Virus record (IMG/VR): IMGVR_UViG_3300029787_000087
Location: 1 to 47,975 of that record
Length of the DNA stretch: 47,975 nucleotides
Direction: 5' to 3' (one strand)
Source: a virus
Shown: in pieces, positions 15,838 through 24,216 of the stretch
How positions within the stretch are numbered: the stretch's first letter is position 1
How the letters are laid out: each line of letters begins with the position of its first letter
The notes under the pieces: model-generated
The model's input: the letters and a program-made list of their open reading frames with translations, nothing else
Databases searched by the model: none
What the model was told of the DNA's origin: nothing
Translations under genes and position numbers: made by a program

Positions 15838-16887
15838 TTAAGTAAACGCCTTATCGTATTTTTCAAATGTTTTCATTAAGTCCATCATATTGTCTGCACC
15901 TTTTTTTCTGTCAGGTTTGCCAGCAGGAGTTAAACATATTACTCCTTTTGTCTTATGAGTCTTGTCTGGGCTAACTTTATAGCCGCCTAATCCTTTATTC
16001 GCAGCAGCCGTCATAACAAATTCTCCATCACTCAACATAGCTGGTATATCATCAGAAGTGCCAGTACCAGGACCAATTGATTCGCCACCATTACGCATAT
16101 CTAATACTTCGCCACCATTTGCAAACCCAACATCAAAACCAGCTAATCCCATATTAGAACTGCTAGCTAAATCTGGTCGTAAAGTATCTCTGATATCTTT
16201 CACACCAAATCTTTCTTTTTCTGCTGCTTTTTTTGTAGCTAAACCATACAAAGAAGCTAAACCAGCTGTAACAGGATTTATACCTCTTAACATCCCATCA
16301 GCACCAAATATATCATCTAAGCCTGATTGACCGCCTAACCCAAACAAATCGCCTATTTTTTTTATAAACTCTGGTGTTTTATCTTTGCCAAAAATACTTG
16401 GCAATCCTATATTTGGTTTAAAAATAGGCATTACTGGACCTGTAGTAAAATCAAAAGTTTGACCAGCTGGAAAGGTAGGTGCTAAAACTGGTGTGGCAGC
16501 TTGTTCAGCGGCTCTATCAGCTAGTTTCTTTTTTTCTAAAGAACTATCAATAGCCGTATAGGCTTTAGCAAATGGTTGTAGTGGTGTGCCAGGTATAACA
16601 GAAACTACTTTAGCTACTGGATCAAGAACTTTTTTTATAGATTTACCTATCTTTTTAAAAAAACCAAATTCAGGTAAATTTGTAATAGGATTTATACTCA
16701 TGCCAGACCCTACGGTATATTCATTAGGATTTAGGCCAACCGCTTTCATTTCAGCATTTAATCTGTTTCTAGTATCTTCAGAGATACCTAAAGGTGGCAC
16801 TATCATTTCGCCTTTGGCAACGTGAGCTAAATAATTATCTTCGCCTCTGCCAAGAGCTGCTAAACCTGTCATGTCTGGATTTATCAT
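15838..16887 (-). CDS. virion-associated protein, 349 aa, with phage signature motifs
   Basis: Contains two segments often seen in marine phage proteins: HVAKGEMIVPP followed by ISEDTRNRLNAEMKAVG and GSGMSINPITNLPEFGFFKK (residues 22-79), and near the C-terminus FANGGE and RNGGES (255-270) leading into PGTGTSDDIPAMLSDGEFVM. The second block recurs in many phage structural proteins, as I recall, with unknown function. The centre (80-250) is Pro/Gly-rich and partly hydrophobic. It ends with a Lys-rich tail. A late virion or assembly protein by context; precise role unknown. Confidence 0.55.
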   Translation of the reverse strand: MINPDMTGLAALGRGEDNYLAHVAKGEMIVPPLGISEDTRNRLNAEMKAVGLNPNEYTVGSGMSINPITNLPEFGFFKKIGKSIKKVLDPVAKVVSVIPGTPLQPFAKAYTAIDSSLEKKKLADRAAEQAATPVLAPTFPAGQTFDFTTGPVMPIFKPNIGLPSIFGKDKTPEFIKKIGDLFGLGGQSGLDDIFGADGMLRGINPVTAGLASLYGLATKKAAEKERFGVKDIRDTLRPDLASSSNMGLAGFDVGFANGGEVLDMRNGGESIGPGTGTSDDIPAMLSDGEFVMTAAANKGLGGYKVSPDKTHKTKGVICLTPAGKPDRKKGADNMMDLMKTFEKYDKAFT

Positions 16888-16907
16888 GATTTTTATTTTA
16901 CATTTAT

Positions 16908-17639
16908 TTATTGATTCTTCATATAGTTTCTATTACTTTTTGTTGCTTCTTCACAAACCAACCAAAAGACTAACAAATACCTGTCACCAGCTTCGACTGG
17001 CAAACCTCTATGCATATGCGTAAAACTAGGAAATATCAAAGCATTTCCACTAGGCAGAGGTTCTATAGTGCCTCTGTTAAAAAATTCTGTCCCACCACCA
17101 ATATACTCTCCTGTATTCAAAGGTACAACAACAGATATATCAGCACTTGCGTCATGATGCCAAGCACCTTTTACTTTTTCTTTTATATTATAGTTGGCTA
17201 TCTGAATATTGCCAGCAGTAACATGACGATTCCAAATATTTATAAAAATAGGATTTAGTATGGTATCAACTATATGCAATAAAGAATTGTTTAGTTGTTG
17301 GCTATATTCACTAATAATAATTTCAGGTATTTGTCTAAGTTCATCTTCTGAGTCGTTAGGTTTAAATGAGCCAAATTCTTGCATATTTTTTAGTTCATTT
17401 AATAATAATTCACAAAAAGTTTTTGAAAATAAAGGTACGGTATATACCTCTTTTAACGGCTCTTTAATTATAGTTTTTTTTGACAGAGCCATGTTTTCTT
17501 TGCCTTCGTTTTTGTAAAAATTTGATATATTTGGCAAAGTTTTTTTTACAAATTTTAAAGTTTGATCTTCGACAAACCAATCAGCTGGGTATGCCAAAAG
17601 CAGATTTTTTAATTCATAATTATTATCGGCAGCTTCCAT
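16908..17639 (-). CDS. 2-oxoglutarate/Fe(II)-dependent oxygenase, prolyl-hydroxylase-like
   Basis: Uses Fe(II), oxygen and 2-oxoglutarate to hydroxylate a substrate. The metal and cosubstrate residues are visible in the C-terminal half: WHHDAS with His161-x-Asp163, then YIGGGTEFF (179-187), LPSGNALIFPS and MHRG with the distal His210, and Arg220 ten residues later, which would bind 2-oxoglutarate. The N-terminal 60 residues are not recognised. This P4Hc-like enzyme sits within the late tail region, where its target may be a virion protein (fibre or decoration) rather than DNA or a metabolite; that is inference. Its start overlaps the preceding stop (TAATG). Confidence 0.85.
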   Translation of the reverse strand: MEAADNNYELKNLLLAYPADWFVEDQTLKFVKKTLPNISNFYKNEGKENMALSKKTIIKEPLKEVYTVPLFSKTFCELLLNELKNMQEFGSFKPNDSEDELRQIPEIIISEYSQQLNNSLLHIVDTILNPIFINIWNRHVTAGNIQIANYNIKEKVKGAWHHDASADISVVVPLNTGEYIGGGTEFFNRGTIEPLPSGNALIFPSFTHMHRGLPVEAGDRYLLVFWLVCEEATKSNRNYMKNQ

Positions 17640-17965
17640 TAAATATTTATAGTAATGTCGCCATTTGTTTTGATACTTAATAATCCTACTGCACCATCTA
17701 TACTAAAACCTTTAGGTGCAGATGGCGTATGTAAATTTAAAAAACTATTGCCGAGATAAACTTGTAAAACTCCTATTGAGGTATTCCATACAATATCCCC
17801 TTCGTTAAAATTTAACGTGCTTAAATCTTGATCGTTGAAATGAGGTGTAGCATCTACATTTATAGCACCTAAATTAAGTTCTAAAATCCTAACTAATTTA
17901 TTATAAGTAAGAGCAGTTACTGTATCAGTTGCTGTAGGTAATCTAGTTTGTAATAATCTGTTCAT
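17639..17965 (-). CDS. hypothetical tail-region protein, 108 aa
   Basis: No family recognised. A soluble beta-rich protein: a polar, Thr-rich N-terminus, a segment INVDATPHFNDQDLSTLNF and a C-terminal beta pattern GAVGLLSIKTNGDITINI. Such sequence is typical of small fibre or baseplate-like components. It lies between the gp10-like gene and the oxygenase gene and overlaps the latter's start by one base. It might be the oxygenase's substrate, but nothing in the sequence shows that. Confidence 0.5.
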   Translation of the reverse strand: MNRLLQTRLPTATDTVTALTYNKLVRILELNLGAINVDATPHFNDQDLSTLNFNEGDIVWNTSIGVLQVYLGNSFLNLHTPSAPKGFSIDGAVGLLSIKTNGDITINI

Positions 17966-17999
17966 TATAGTTTGTACCTTTTTTTATGTACCTTATATT

Positions 18000-19859
18000 T
18001 TATCTTTTTCCGTCTGCTTTTATATCTAATCGGGTAGAACCCAATCGCCAACCAACTCCTACGTTGCCAGAGTTAGAATCATTTGATGCTATTCTTAATA
18101 CCGCTTGCCTTCCTCTAGCTCTTATATGAGATTGTTTTGTAGATGGCGTAACATTTGAAGTTGCTGCCGTAGTCAAAGAATCGCCAGGAAAATTTCTTGT
18201 TTTTGTAATTAAATTAACATTTGAAGCAGTATCAGTATCTAAAAATTTTATGTCAGGTATTATTCTTCTGACAAAAGAATATTGTTCGCCATCTCCAATA
18301 TCAAAATCTGCTGACTCTATAAAAACATTTGTCATTTCAGAACCATCATCATCAAATCCTATTTCATGTTGAAAAACATAATTACTACTAGCTGCTTGAG
18401 GATAAGGTTGCACGCCAGAATCTAACCAAGCTGTTCTATTTAGTTGACCATAATACCAAACATTATCTGCATAATTGTAAATAACATATCTGTCTATATC
18501 AGTGGAACTAGCAGATGGATAAAACCAACCTACCTCAGAGTGTTTTTTATTAGTAAAAGCAAATATTTTAAAAGCTTGATCACTATTTAAATCAGAAAAA
18601 ACATAATCTAATACGGAGCAGGGTAATTCTTTTACCGAACCGTCATATATATAAAATGCGTTATAACTCATAAAATATGTACCTGTTGGAGCATTTATAG
18701 CTGCATTAGGACCGATTAATCCTGTGGATTGATCTATAAGATTGACTGCAAAAGTAAAAGGCGAACCAACAAATTGCATACTGTAAACAGAAGTGTCTGT
18801 AAAAATTACAATTTCCTGTCTTGATTTGACCCCACCTATAATTTGTGAGCCTGAAGATAATCTTACTGATCCTGCGGTATTAGTAATTTTAGGCTCAAAA
18901 TTTAATTCATCTTCTTGCGAACTAAAAGCTACTAACATAGGATCAACAACTCCAGTTCTAGCAGAACCAGATATAGGATCAGCTCCTAATATTATTAAAT
19001 GTCTATCGGTTTCGGAAGTAATTGCTTGTAAGCCAACAGTAGGCACTAAATTTGCACCAGTTATTTGTGAAAGTTCTACAGCTCTAGTGGTGGTGCCACC
19101 AGATTCTAACCATCTAAAAATACCACCACCTCTTACATTTAGTATTAAATTTTCCCCAAAATTATCTTGTGACCATATTCTTAATTGGTTACTTGCAGAT
19201 AAACTAGAAGTAGAACCCCAAGTTCCGTCTGACCAAGCTCCAGCACCCCAACCTGTACCTTGTACAAAAACATTCAGACCTGTAGTAATTTGATACAAGC
19301 CATCTACTCCTGAACCACCATTACCAGAATCGCTACTATTTGCAGTAACAGTAGCACCAGAAGTATCTTTAGCCGTAAAGGTATAAGTATTAGTGCCAGT
19401 CACACTCGTAATTTGATACTCTTGGTTCAAAACAGCAGCTGTTATATTGCCACCCAAACTTGTAGCACCTGAAATTGTTACAAAGTCATTCAAAGCAGCA
19501 CCATGAGATGAATCTGTAGCAGTTATAGTAGAAGAGCCATTAGTTGCTGAAAAAGTTATTGAATTAGTGCTAGTCTTTCTAATGGGTGTTACATCTGCAA
19601 ATTCGTTACCTTCTAAAATATAAAATTTTAAATTAGTACCATTACCTAAATATTTTGTACCTTCTAATGAAATCCAATTTTTTAAGGATCTTGATACACC
19701 TAAAAAAGTGTTATTAACTATTTTTTGCCAACCACCAAATTTTTCTGGCCTACCTTTTCTGAATCTAACTAAATTACAATCAAACCAACCAAGCTCATTA
19801 TCATAAGCTGTACCTTCCCTATTTATACCAGGATTAAATGTAATTTTTTGTAAAGCCAT
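18000..19859 (-). CDS. P22 gp10-like tail/stabilisation protein with inserted beta domain
   Basis: Likely the tail hub protein that closes the portal channel in short-tailed phages (P22 gp10-type). Supporting segments: GWFDCNLVRFRKGRPEKFGG (residues 24-43) at the N-terminus, a beta-propeller-like core with QEIVIFTDTSVYSMQFVGSP, TGLIGPNAAINA and MSYNAFYIYDGSVKELPCSV, and a C-terminal RARGRQAVLRI ... WRLGSTRLDIKADGKR. Residues about 98-185 are Ser/Thr/Gly-rich and look like an Ig-like or adhesin-like insertion into the N-terminal part. The assignment is by pattern similarity, not by search. It is followed leftward by small tail and oxygenase genes. Confidence 0.65.
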   Translation of the reverse strand: MALQKITFNPGINREGTAYDNELGWFDCNLVRFRKGRPEKFGGWQKIVNNTFLGVSRSLKNWISLEGTKYLGNGTNLKFYILEGNEFADVTPIRKTSTNSITFSATNGSSTITATDSSHGAALNDFVTISGATSLGGNITAAVLNQEYQITSVTGTNTYTFTAKDTSGATVTANSSDSGNGGSGVDGLYQITTGLNVFVQGTGWGAGAWSDGTWGSTSSLSASNQLRIWSQDNFGENLILNVRGGGIFRWLESGGTTTRAVELSQITGANLVPTVGLQAITSETDRHLIILGADPISGSARTGVVDPMLVAFSSQEDELNFEPKITNTAGSVRLSSGSQIIGGVKSRQEIVIFTDTSVYSMQFVGSPFTFAVNLIDQSTGLIGPNAAINAPTGTYFMSYNAFYIYDGSVKELPCSVLDYVFSDLNSDQAFKIFAFTNKKHSEVGWFYPSASSTDIDRYVIYNYADNVWYYGQLNRTAWLDSGVQPYPQAASSNYVFQHEIGFDDDGSEMTNVFIESADFDIGDGEQYSFVRRIIPDIKFLDTDTASNVNLITKTRNFPGDSLTTAATSNVTPSTKQSHIRARGRQAVLRIASNDSNSGNVGVGWRLGSTRLDIKADGKR

Positions 19860-19872
19860 TTTTTTATTTTAC

Positions 19873-20325
19873 CTACAATTTTGTATGTGACAATTCTTCT
19901 AAAACAATATTTAAACTTGTTTGTGAATCATTTTTTGCAAAATCTTCATCAGAACAAGTATATTTAGTTGGTGCATCTTTGAACGCAATAAATATAATTG
20001 AATTATACGGCAAACAATACAAAGCAAAAATATCTATATCAAATTGTCCTTCTGCACCATACTTTTGTAATTTTACATCTTTTGACTTTCTTTTTCTGCG
20101 TAAATCAAATGTCCACCCTACTCTATAATCTCCGTCTTTGTGAGGGTATTTTCTTTCTTTAGAAGAAGTTTTAACTTGCACTTTGTACAAATTTCTTTGG
20201 TGTTCAAAAATTATATCTGCATAACTATTATGCGGTACTAAAGAAACGGTATCAGATACTAAAGCTAATTGACTGGCAACGGCAAACTCTCCTGATCTGC
20301 CAATTCTGTCTATGGAGGTAATCAT
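19873..20325 (-). CDS. I-Ssp6803I-like PD-(D/E)XK endonuclease
   Basis: A 150-residue protein matching the PD-(D/E)XK homing-endonuclease type of I-Ssp6803I (PDDEXK_5). Residues: GRSGEFAVASQL with Glu13, NSYADIIFE with Asp37, YKVQVKTSS with Gln50-x-Lys52, and a basic segment RRKRKSKD (76-83). As I recall, the I-Ssp6803I active site is Glu11, Asp36, Gln49, Lys51, nearly the same spacing and with the same unusual Gln in place of Glu. No intron or intein is seen around it. It lies inside the lysis/tail operon and its ATG overlaps the lysozyme stop. It could be a free-standing homing nuclease or a nuclease used in superinfection competition. Confidence 0.7.
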   Translation of the reverse strand: MITSIDRIGRSGEFAVASQLALVSDTVSLVPHNSYADIIFEHQRNLYKVQVKTSSKERKYPHKDGDYRVGWTFDLRRKRKSKDVKLQKYGAEGQFDIDIFALYCLPYNSIIFIAFKDAPTKYTCSDEDFAKNDSQTSLNIVLEELSHTKL

Positions 20326-20753
20326 TAGATCTGATAAGTATCATTACGCATCATATTTGAAAGAGTTACTGATCTTTGTCCTACTTGTTTAGACCATTTG
20401 CTAAGTAACATTTCATCTGCTGCTTTCTCATAATTTTTATTTTCTAGAGCCGATAATGTATTAATAAATTTAAACAGTCTATTACCTAAATTAAAATACA
20501 TATCTATCAAAACTATTTGTCTGTTTTCAGATAAATCTTTAAAAAAAGTTAATTTATTAGATAGTATTTTTTTACATTTTTCTACATCATTACTAAGTAA
20601 GATTTCAGCTTCATCTTTTGTTATACCTCCACCCAAAGATTGATCTACTAATCTGCCGTAGCCAATTGTATAATAACCTTCTGAACATTTATAAACAGAA
20701 CTTCTGAAACCCTCATGTAATTTCAATAAGTCTAATATTTTTTGATTGGACAT
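20325..20753 (-). CDS. T4-type endolysin (GH24 lysozyme) with Glu-Cys-Thr triad
   Basis: Cleaves the glycan backbone of peptidoglycan at lysis. It aligns with T4 lysozyme at LHEGFRSSVYKCSEGYYTIG (residues 12-31): catalytic Glu14, then eight residues, then Cys23 where T4 has Asp20, then five residues and Thr29, the E-x8-(D/C)-x5-T pattern. Near the C-terminus SKWSKQVGQRSV matches the usual W-x-x-Q-v-GQR region. Length 142 aa is normal for a single-domain endolysin. No signal peptide is evident, so a holin is required. The natural Asp-to-Cys change is known in some endolysins, and the T4 D20C variant is reported active. Neighbours are small membrane proteins. Confidence 0.9.
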   Translation of the reverse strand: MSNQKILDLLKLHEGFRSSVYKCSEGYYTIGYGRLVDQSLGGGITKDEAEILLSNDVEKCKKILSNKLTFFKDLSENRQIVLIDMYFNLGNRLFKFINTLSALENKNYEKAADEMLLSKWSKQVGQRSVTLSNMMRNDTYQI

Positions 20754-20754
20754 T

Positions 20755-20967
20755 TTAAAAAAATATGCCGTTAAGAAAAAAACCTATGATACCTAATAAA
20801 GATACCACTAGAAAAACTAAAACTGATCTAGCTGAGTTATTTAAAGATTTTAACTCGCCTTCAATTAAATCTAACCTACGGTAGTTTTCTTTCCACCTTT
20901 GCTCGCAAGCTGCTTCGTGAGAACTTAGCCTTTTATCTACTTCGGTAACAGTTGCTTTGGTGGCCAT
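20755..20967 (-). CDS. small membrane protein, XhlA-like
   Basis: A 70-residue protein with a charged helical N-terminal two-thirds (TEVDKRLSSHEAACEQRWKE and on) and one C-terminal hydrophobic span (residues about 46-69, SVLVFLVVSLLGIIGFFLNG). The arrangement resembles XhlA and similar membrane-bound lysis proteins. It directly follows, in transcription order, another tiny membrane protein and precedes the lysozyme gene by one base, so a role as holin partner or antiholin is likely. A second holin candidate lies at 8934-9413. Confidence 0.6.
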   Translation of the reverse strand: MATKATVTEVDKRLSSHEAACEQRWKENYRRLDLIEGELKSLNNSARSVLVFLVVSLLGIIGFFLNGIFF

Positions 20968-20969
20968 TT

Positions 20970-21089
20970 TTATTCTTTAAACCAATTTTGTAGATTTAAC
21001 TTAATCTCTTCGTATTTTGTAGGTGCTACTTTTTTTAGTACAATAATACCAACAATTGCGATACCTAATACAATAATTAAAGTTTCCAT
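20970..21089 (-). CDS. micro membrane protein, 39 aa
   Basis: ATG at 21087-21089 to TAA at 20970-20972. It encodes an N-terminal membrane span (METLIIVLGIAIVGIIVLKK) and a short charged tail (APTKYEEIKLNLQNWFKE). GAGGTAAGT lies upstream on the coding strand as a ribosome site. It fills the only gap in the lysis block and lies two bases from the XhlA-like gene. It is probably a holin, antiholin or spanin accessory peptide. Confidence 0.55.
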   Translation of the reverse strand: METLIIVLGIAIVGIIVLKKVAPTKYEEIKLNLQNWFKE

Positions 21090-21099
21090 ACTTACCTCA

Positions 21100-21411
21100 C
21101 TATTTTATTTGAATTAAAGGATTGCTAGAATTATCTTGTTTATCTTCAATTTTATTTACTTGTTTCGATAAAATAGTTAATTCATTCCTTAAAGTTTTTA
21201 TTTCACCCCTCAAAATTATAATTTCTTGTTGTAATAAGTTATCAGTATTATCAAGTGCTTTTAATTGACCAGTATATGAAACTCCAGATTTTTTCTCTAC
21301 AGCTTCTAATCTAGTAACGTAACCAGCACCAGCATAACCAAAACCAGCTATTGTGCTTACTAAAGCAGCTAATGCTATTATTTGACCTAATTTACCTTTT
21401 ACCCATTCCAT
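21100..21411 (-). CDS. membrane protein with coiled coil, spanin-like
   Basis: 103 residues: an N-terminal membrane segment (IIALAALVSTIAGFGYAGAG, residues 11-30) followed by a long coiled coil (about 33-97) with heptad-like Leu/Ile spacing (LLQQEIIILRGEIKTLRNEL). A single N-terminal anchor followed by a periplasm-length coiled coil is the topology of inner-membrane spanins (Rz). No overlapping Rz1 lipoprotein is found. It sits in the lysis block between the exported acidic protein and the small membrane proteins. Spanin is the best guess; an assembly scaffold is possible. Confidence 0.5.
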   Translation of the reverse strand: MEWVKGKLGQIIALAALVSTIAGFGYAGAGYVTRLEAVEKKSGVSYTGQLKALDNTDNLLQQEIIILRGEIKTLRNELTILSKQVNKIEDKQDNSSNPLIQIK

Positions 21412-23318
21412 TATAATTTTGGTTGTAATCTTACTATTTTATCAAGTTTTTGGTAGTTTACATCAAATAATTTGTTAAAAGCTTCATTATTATCAGATAT
21501 ATTAATTTTGTCGTATATAACTTTTGTTTGATACCAATCTTTTTTTAATGGTATATAAGTATTTAAATAATTATTGAAGCCAGGCACATAATTAATAAAA
21601 GCAATTATATTTTCTTCATTACCGTATTCTTTATTATCATTTCTAGCTTCTATTTGATTTTTTGCTTGGTCTTCTAAATTTTGAGCAATTATATTATCGG
21701 CCACATTATCTGCTTCTGATTGATCTATTTGGTCAAGATTACTTAGATTACTCTCATCTTTACTACTATTTATATTTAAATCAACCGTAGTCGTCACAAC
21801 TGTTTCTGAGCCTGTCTCTGTAATACTTTGCATACTATTATTACTTGCATCTATATTAATACTGTCAAAACTAAGACTTGCGTTTATATTAGTTTGTCCA
21901 GAGCCACTAACACCAATTGAATGCACATCATTACCAGATGTAGTACCACTAACACTATTAGCTGCGGCACTTACCGTTTGTGCTACTACGTCAAGTTGAG
22001 TTTGGGTAATACCTGATTTTTCATCAATTTTACCTATCGTTACAGCCTCTACTTCTATTTCTATAACTTCTTCTATTTCAGGTTCTTCTACCTCAACTAC
22101 TCTCTCCTCAAGTTCTTCTTCATATTGTGGTTCAAAATATTCTTCTATAATTTCTTCTAATTCCTCTATAGCAATATCTTCTTCAATAAATTCTTCAGGA
22201 AAAAACTCTTCTTCTAATCGCATAGTTAATTCAAAGGGTTGCTCAAAAGGTGTTATAGCTATTAGTTCAATTGGTAATTCATGTATATCTGGTAGCGTAT
22301 CTAAATATATTTCTTCTTGGCGAAAAGGATCTTCTATAAACACAGGTTCAAAATAAGACTCTTCTACACGCACTGGTTCAAAAAATATTTCTTCTTCAAA
22401 AAAAAATATTTCTGGTTCTTCTATAAAAGTACCCATAGCCATAAGATTTTGTTCATCAACGAAGCCATAATCAAACTCTTCTTCCATAACAAAGTAACCT
22501 ACATCTTGTTCAAATCTATACCCAGGACAAAAAGGTGCGTATTGCGAATCAAGTTCGCATTGTTGATCATCAAAAGCCTCCCAATAACCAGAACAAGTAA
22601 CATCATTTAAAGGATTAGAACAATCAATACTGTTACCCGAACCAGTCCCATAAAGAGAACCGCCATTTTCTAAAGAGTTGTTTACAATAGAATTATTCCA
22701 ATCAACAGAAACACAACTACCAGAGTTGGTGGTGCCTGTACTACATTCATCATAAAATAAATATTGATAATAGTTATTTGCATCTTTTTGTTCTCCTATC
22801 AAAACATCATGTTGAATAACATCAAGCTCTCCATATCTAAAATCAAAAGTAGAATTAGACCATAAGACTACTTCAAAACTGTTATCACTACCACTACGGT
22901 TATATTCTCGCAAGTCATACCAACCAAAAACAGCTTTATCAGAAAAATTTTTGGCTAACATTTTAGAATTATCGTCTCTAATTAGATCAGTCCAAAATGG
23001 AAATAAAGTATTGTTGTATTGAGGTAAAGGATCTGGTGTGTAATCTCCACAATAATTATTATAATTAATGTTGCCTGTTCCTAAACCAAAATGCAGACAG
23101 CCGTTTGTAGCCATACGAGCAGAAGAAAAACTGTTATCGTAAAAATTAAAAGTAAAATCTAAATCAAAAGCACCAGACAATTGATCGTCACCAGCATTTA
23201 AATTAGTAACATTATTTTGTGTTGTTAGATCAAATAACGGTTGATTGTTTTCATAAATATAATTAGCAAAAGCAAAATTACTAATAAAAAAACTAAGAAT
23301 TATTAAATTCTTTTTCAC
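21411..23318 (-). CDS. exported acidic protein, 635 aa, NIDO-like N-terminal domain
   Basis: Has a clear Sec signal peptide (MKKNLIILSFFISNFAFA, cleavage after residue 18). Residues about 25-215 form a beta-rich, Cys-containing domain with LFPFWTDLI (105-113) and SFEVVLWSNSTFDFRYG (147-163), a pattern reminiscent of extracellular NIDO domains. Residues about 277-425 are an extraordinary Glu/Phe/Ile-rich stretch with many Glu-Glu pairs. The remainder is Ser/Asn/Asp-rich and repetitive, then a compact C-terminal end with VPGFNNYLNTYIPLKKDWYQ. Export is unusual for a phage late gene. It may modify the host envelope, block superinfection or stay as a surface fibre. It overlaps the next exported protein by 26 bases. 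Confidence 0.55.
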   Translation of the reverse strand: MKKNLIILSFFISNFAFANYIYENNQPLFDLTTQNNVTNLNAGDDQLSGAFDLDFTFNFYDNSFSSARMATNGCLHFGLGTGNINYNNYCGDYTPDPLPQYNNTLFPFWTDLIRDDNSKMLAKNFSDKAVFGWYDLREYNRSGSDNSFEVVLWSNSTFDFRYGELDVIQHDVLIGEQKDANNYYQYLFYDECSTGTTNSGSCVSVDWNNSIVNNSLENGGSLYGTGSGNSIDCSNPLNDVTCSGYWEAFDDQQCELDSQYAPFCPGYRFEQDVGYFVMEEEFDYGFVDEQNLMAMGTFIEEPEIFFFEEEIFFEPVRVEESYFEPVFIEDPFRQEEIYLDTLPDIHELPIELIAITPFEQPFELTMRLEEEFFPEEFIEEDIAIEELEEIIEEYFEPQYEEELEERVVEVEEPEIEEVIEIEVEAVTIGKIDEKSGITQTQLDVVAQTVSAAANSVSGTTSGNDVHSIGVSGSGQTNINASLSFDSINIDASNNSMQSITETGSETVVTTTVDLNINSSKDESNLSNLDQIDQSEADNVADNIIAQNLEDQAKNQIEARNDNKEYGNEENIIAFINYVPGFNNYLNTYIPLKKDWYQTKVIYDKINISDNNEAFNKLFDVNYQKLDKIVRLQPKL

Positions 23319-24195
23319 AAGTACGCCTACTTTTCTTTATGCCTTTAACCGTTTTAGTTCTGCTACAGCTGGCTAAATATTTTGCTTTGCGTTCCAAGTA
23401 ATCAGGTCGATCAATTTTATTGTCTATCCAGGCAACAGAGGCTTCTTCACCTATTCTGCCCATATAAGGACAAGGTGTGCCAGCCATTTCCATAGCTTTA
23501 AAAACTCTAGAGTCTTGACAAAGAATAGCTACCGAAGCGACTTTCATGCCAGTATCATATAAATATTTAGATAATTTTAATCTTTCACAATTTTCATCTC
23601 TAACAGCCTTACCACCAGACAGTCCAAAAAGTTGGCCTTGAAAAGCACCTGACACTCCTGTAGTACATAAATCTTGCGAATAAGACATGATACTAGGTGC
23701 AATAGCAGAAGCAGGTGGAGAGTTAATATCTTGTTCTATTTTTTGTGTAGAAGTAGAAGTATTGTTATTAGTATTTACCGCAGTATTGTTATTTGTATTT
23801 ACGTTTTGATTATTAGTGCTAACTGAACTTGTGCTGGTGCTAGTATTATTATTAGTTGAATTATTAGTATTAGTGTTTGTATTTGTGTTTGTTACAGTTT
23901 GAGAAGCAGTAGAATTTACAGTGCTGGTGCTAGTATTAATATTGGTATTTGCGTTAGTGTTAGTATTTGAATTTGTAGAAACATTTGTATTTGTATTGTT
24001 GTTGGTATTGGTATTTATATTAGTGTTGTTATTAGTATTGTTATTAGTATTTGTGTTTGTTGTGTTGGTAGTGTTTACAGTATTCAAACTATTACCTTCA
24101 CAATATTGAGATCCCATAGTGCAATCACCTGTTTGTGCAGCTGATAAAAATAAAGGCATTAACAAAAAAATGCTATATAAAGTTAATTTTTTCAT
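23293..24195 (-). CDS. exported Asn/Thr-repeat protein, 300 aa
   Basis: Begins with a Sec signal peptide (MKKLTLYSIFLLMPLFLSAA), followed by a short Cys-containing stretch. Then come about 120 residues (36-155) consisting almost only of Asn and Thr with some Ser and Val, as alternating TNTN units. The C-terminal domain (157-300) is globular, with at least six Cys, starting SPPASAIAPSIMSYSQDLCT and containing FGLSGGKAVRDENCERLKLS and AGTPCPYMGRIG. The Asn/Thr region would be an extended, possibly stacked linker. Family unknown to me, though I recall similar C-terminal domains in marine phages. It is probably exported to the periplasm or surface together with the acidic protein downstream. Confidence 0.55.
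   Translation of the reverse strand: MKKLTLYSIFLLMPLFLSAAQTGDCTMGSQYCEGNSLNTVNTTNTTNTNTNNNTNNNTNINTNTNNNTNTNVSTNSNTNTNANTNINTSTSTVNSTASQTVTNTNTNTNTNNSTNNNTSTSTSSVSTNNQNVNTNNNTAVNTNNNTSTSTQKIEQDINSPPASAIAPSIMSYSQDLCTTGVSGAFQGQLFGLSGGKAVRDENCERLKLSKYLYDTGMKVASVAILCQDSRVFKAMEMAGTPCPYMGRIGEEASVAWIDNKIDRPDYLERKAKYLASCSRTKTVKGIKKSRRTCEKEFNNS
23731..24090 (-). repeat. Asn/Thr-coding low-complexity repeats
   Basis: Degenerate short repeats of Asn and Thr codons (AAT/AAC and ACT/ACA) encode the linker of the 300-residue exported protein. Units vary in codon and length, so this is a drifting microsatellite-like tract rather than an exact array; strains are likely to differ in length. Confidence 0.7.
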
Positions 24196-24216
24196 TAACT
24201 TAGTATATGGTTTTTT

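Noticed and set aside
23921-24109. A rightward 62-codon hydrophobic ORF (Leu/Val-rich) that looks like a membrane protein.
   Set aside because: It is the reverse strand of the Asn/Thr repeat region: GTA/GTG/TTA codons are forced by the complement of Asn/Thr codons, and there is no ribosome site.
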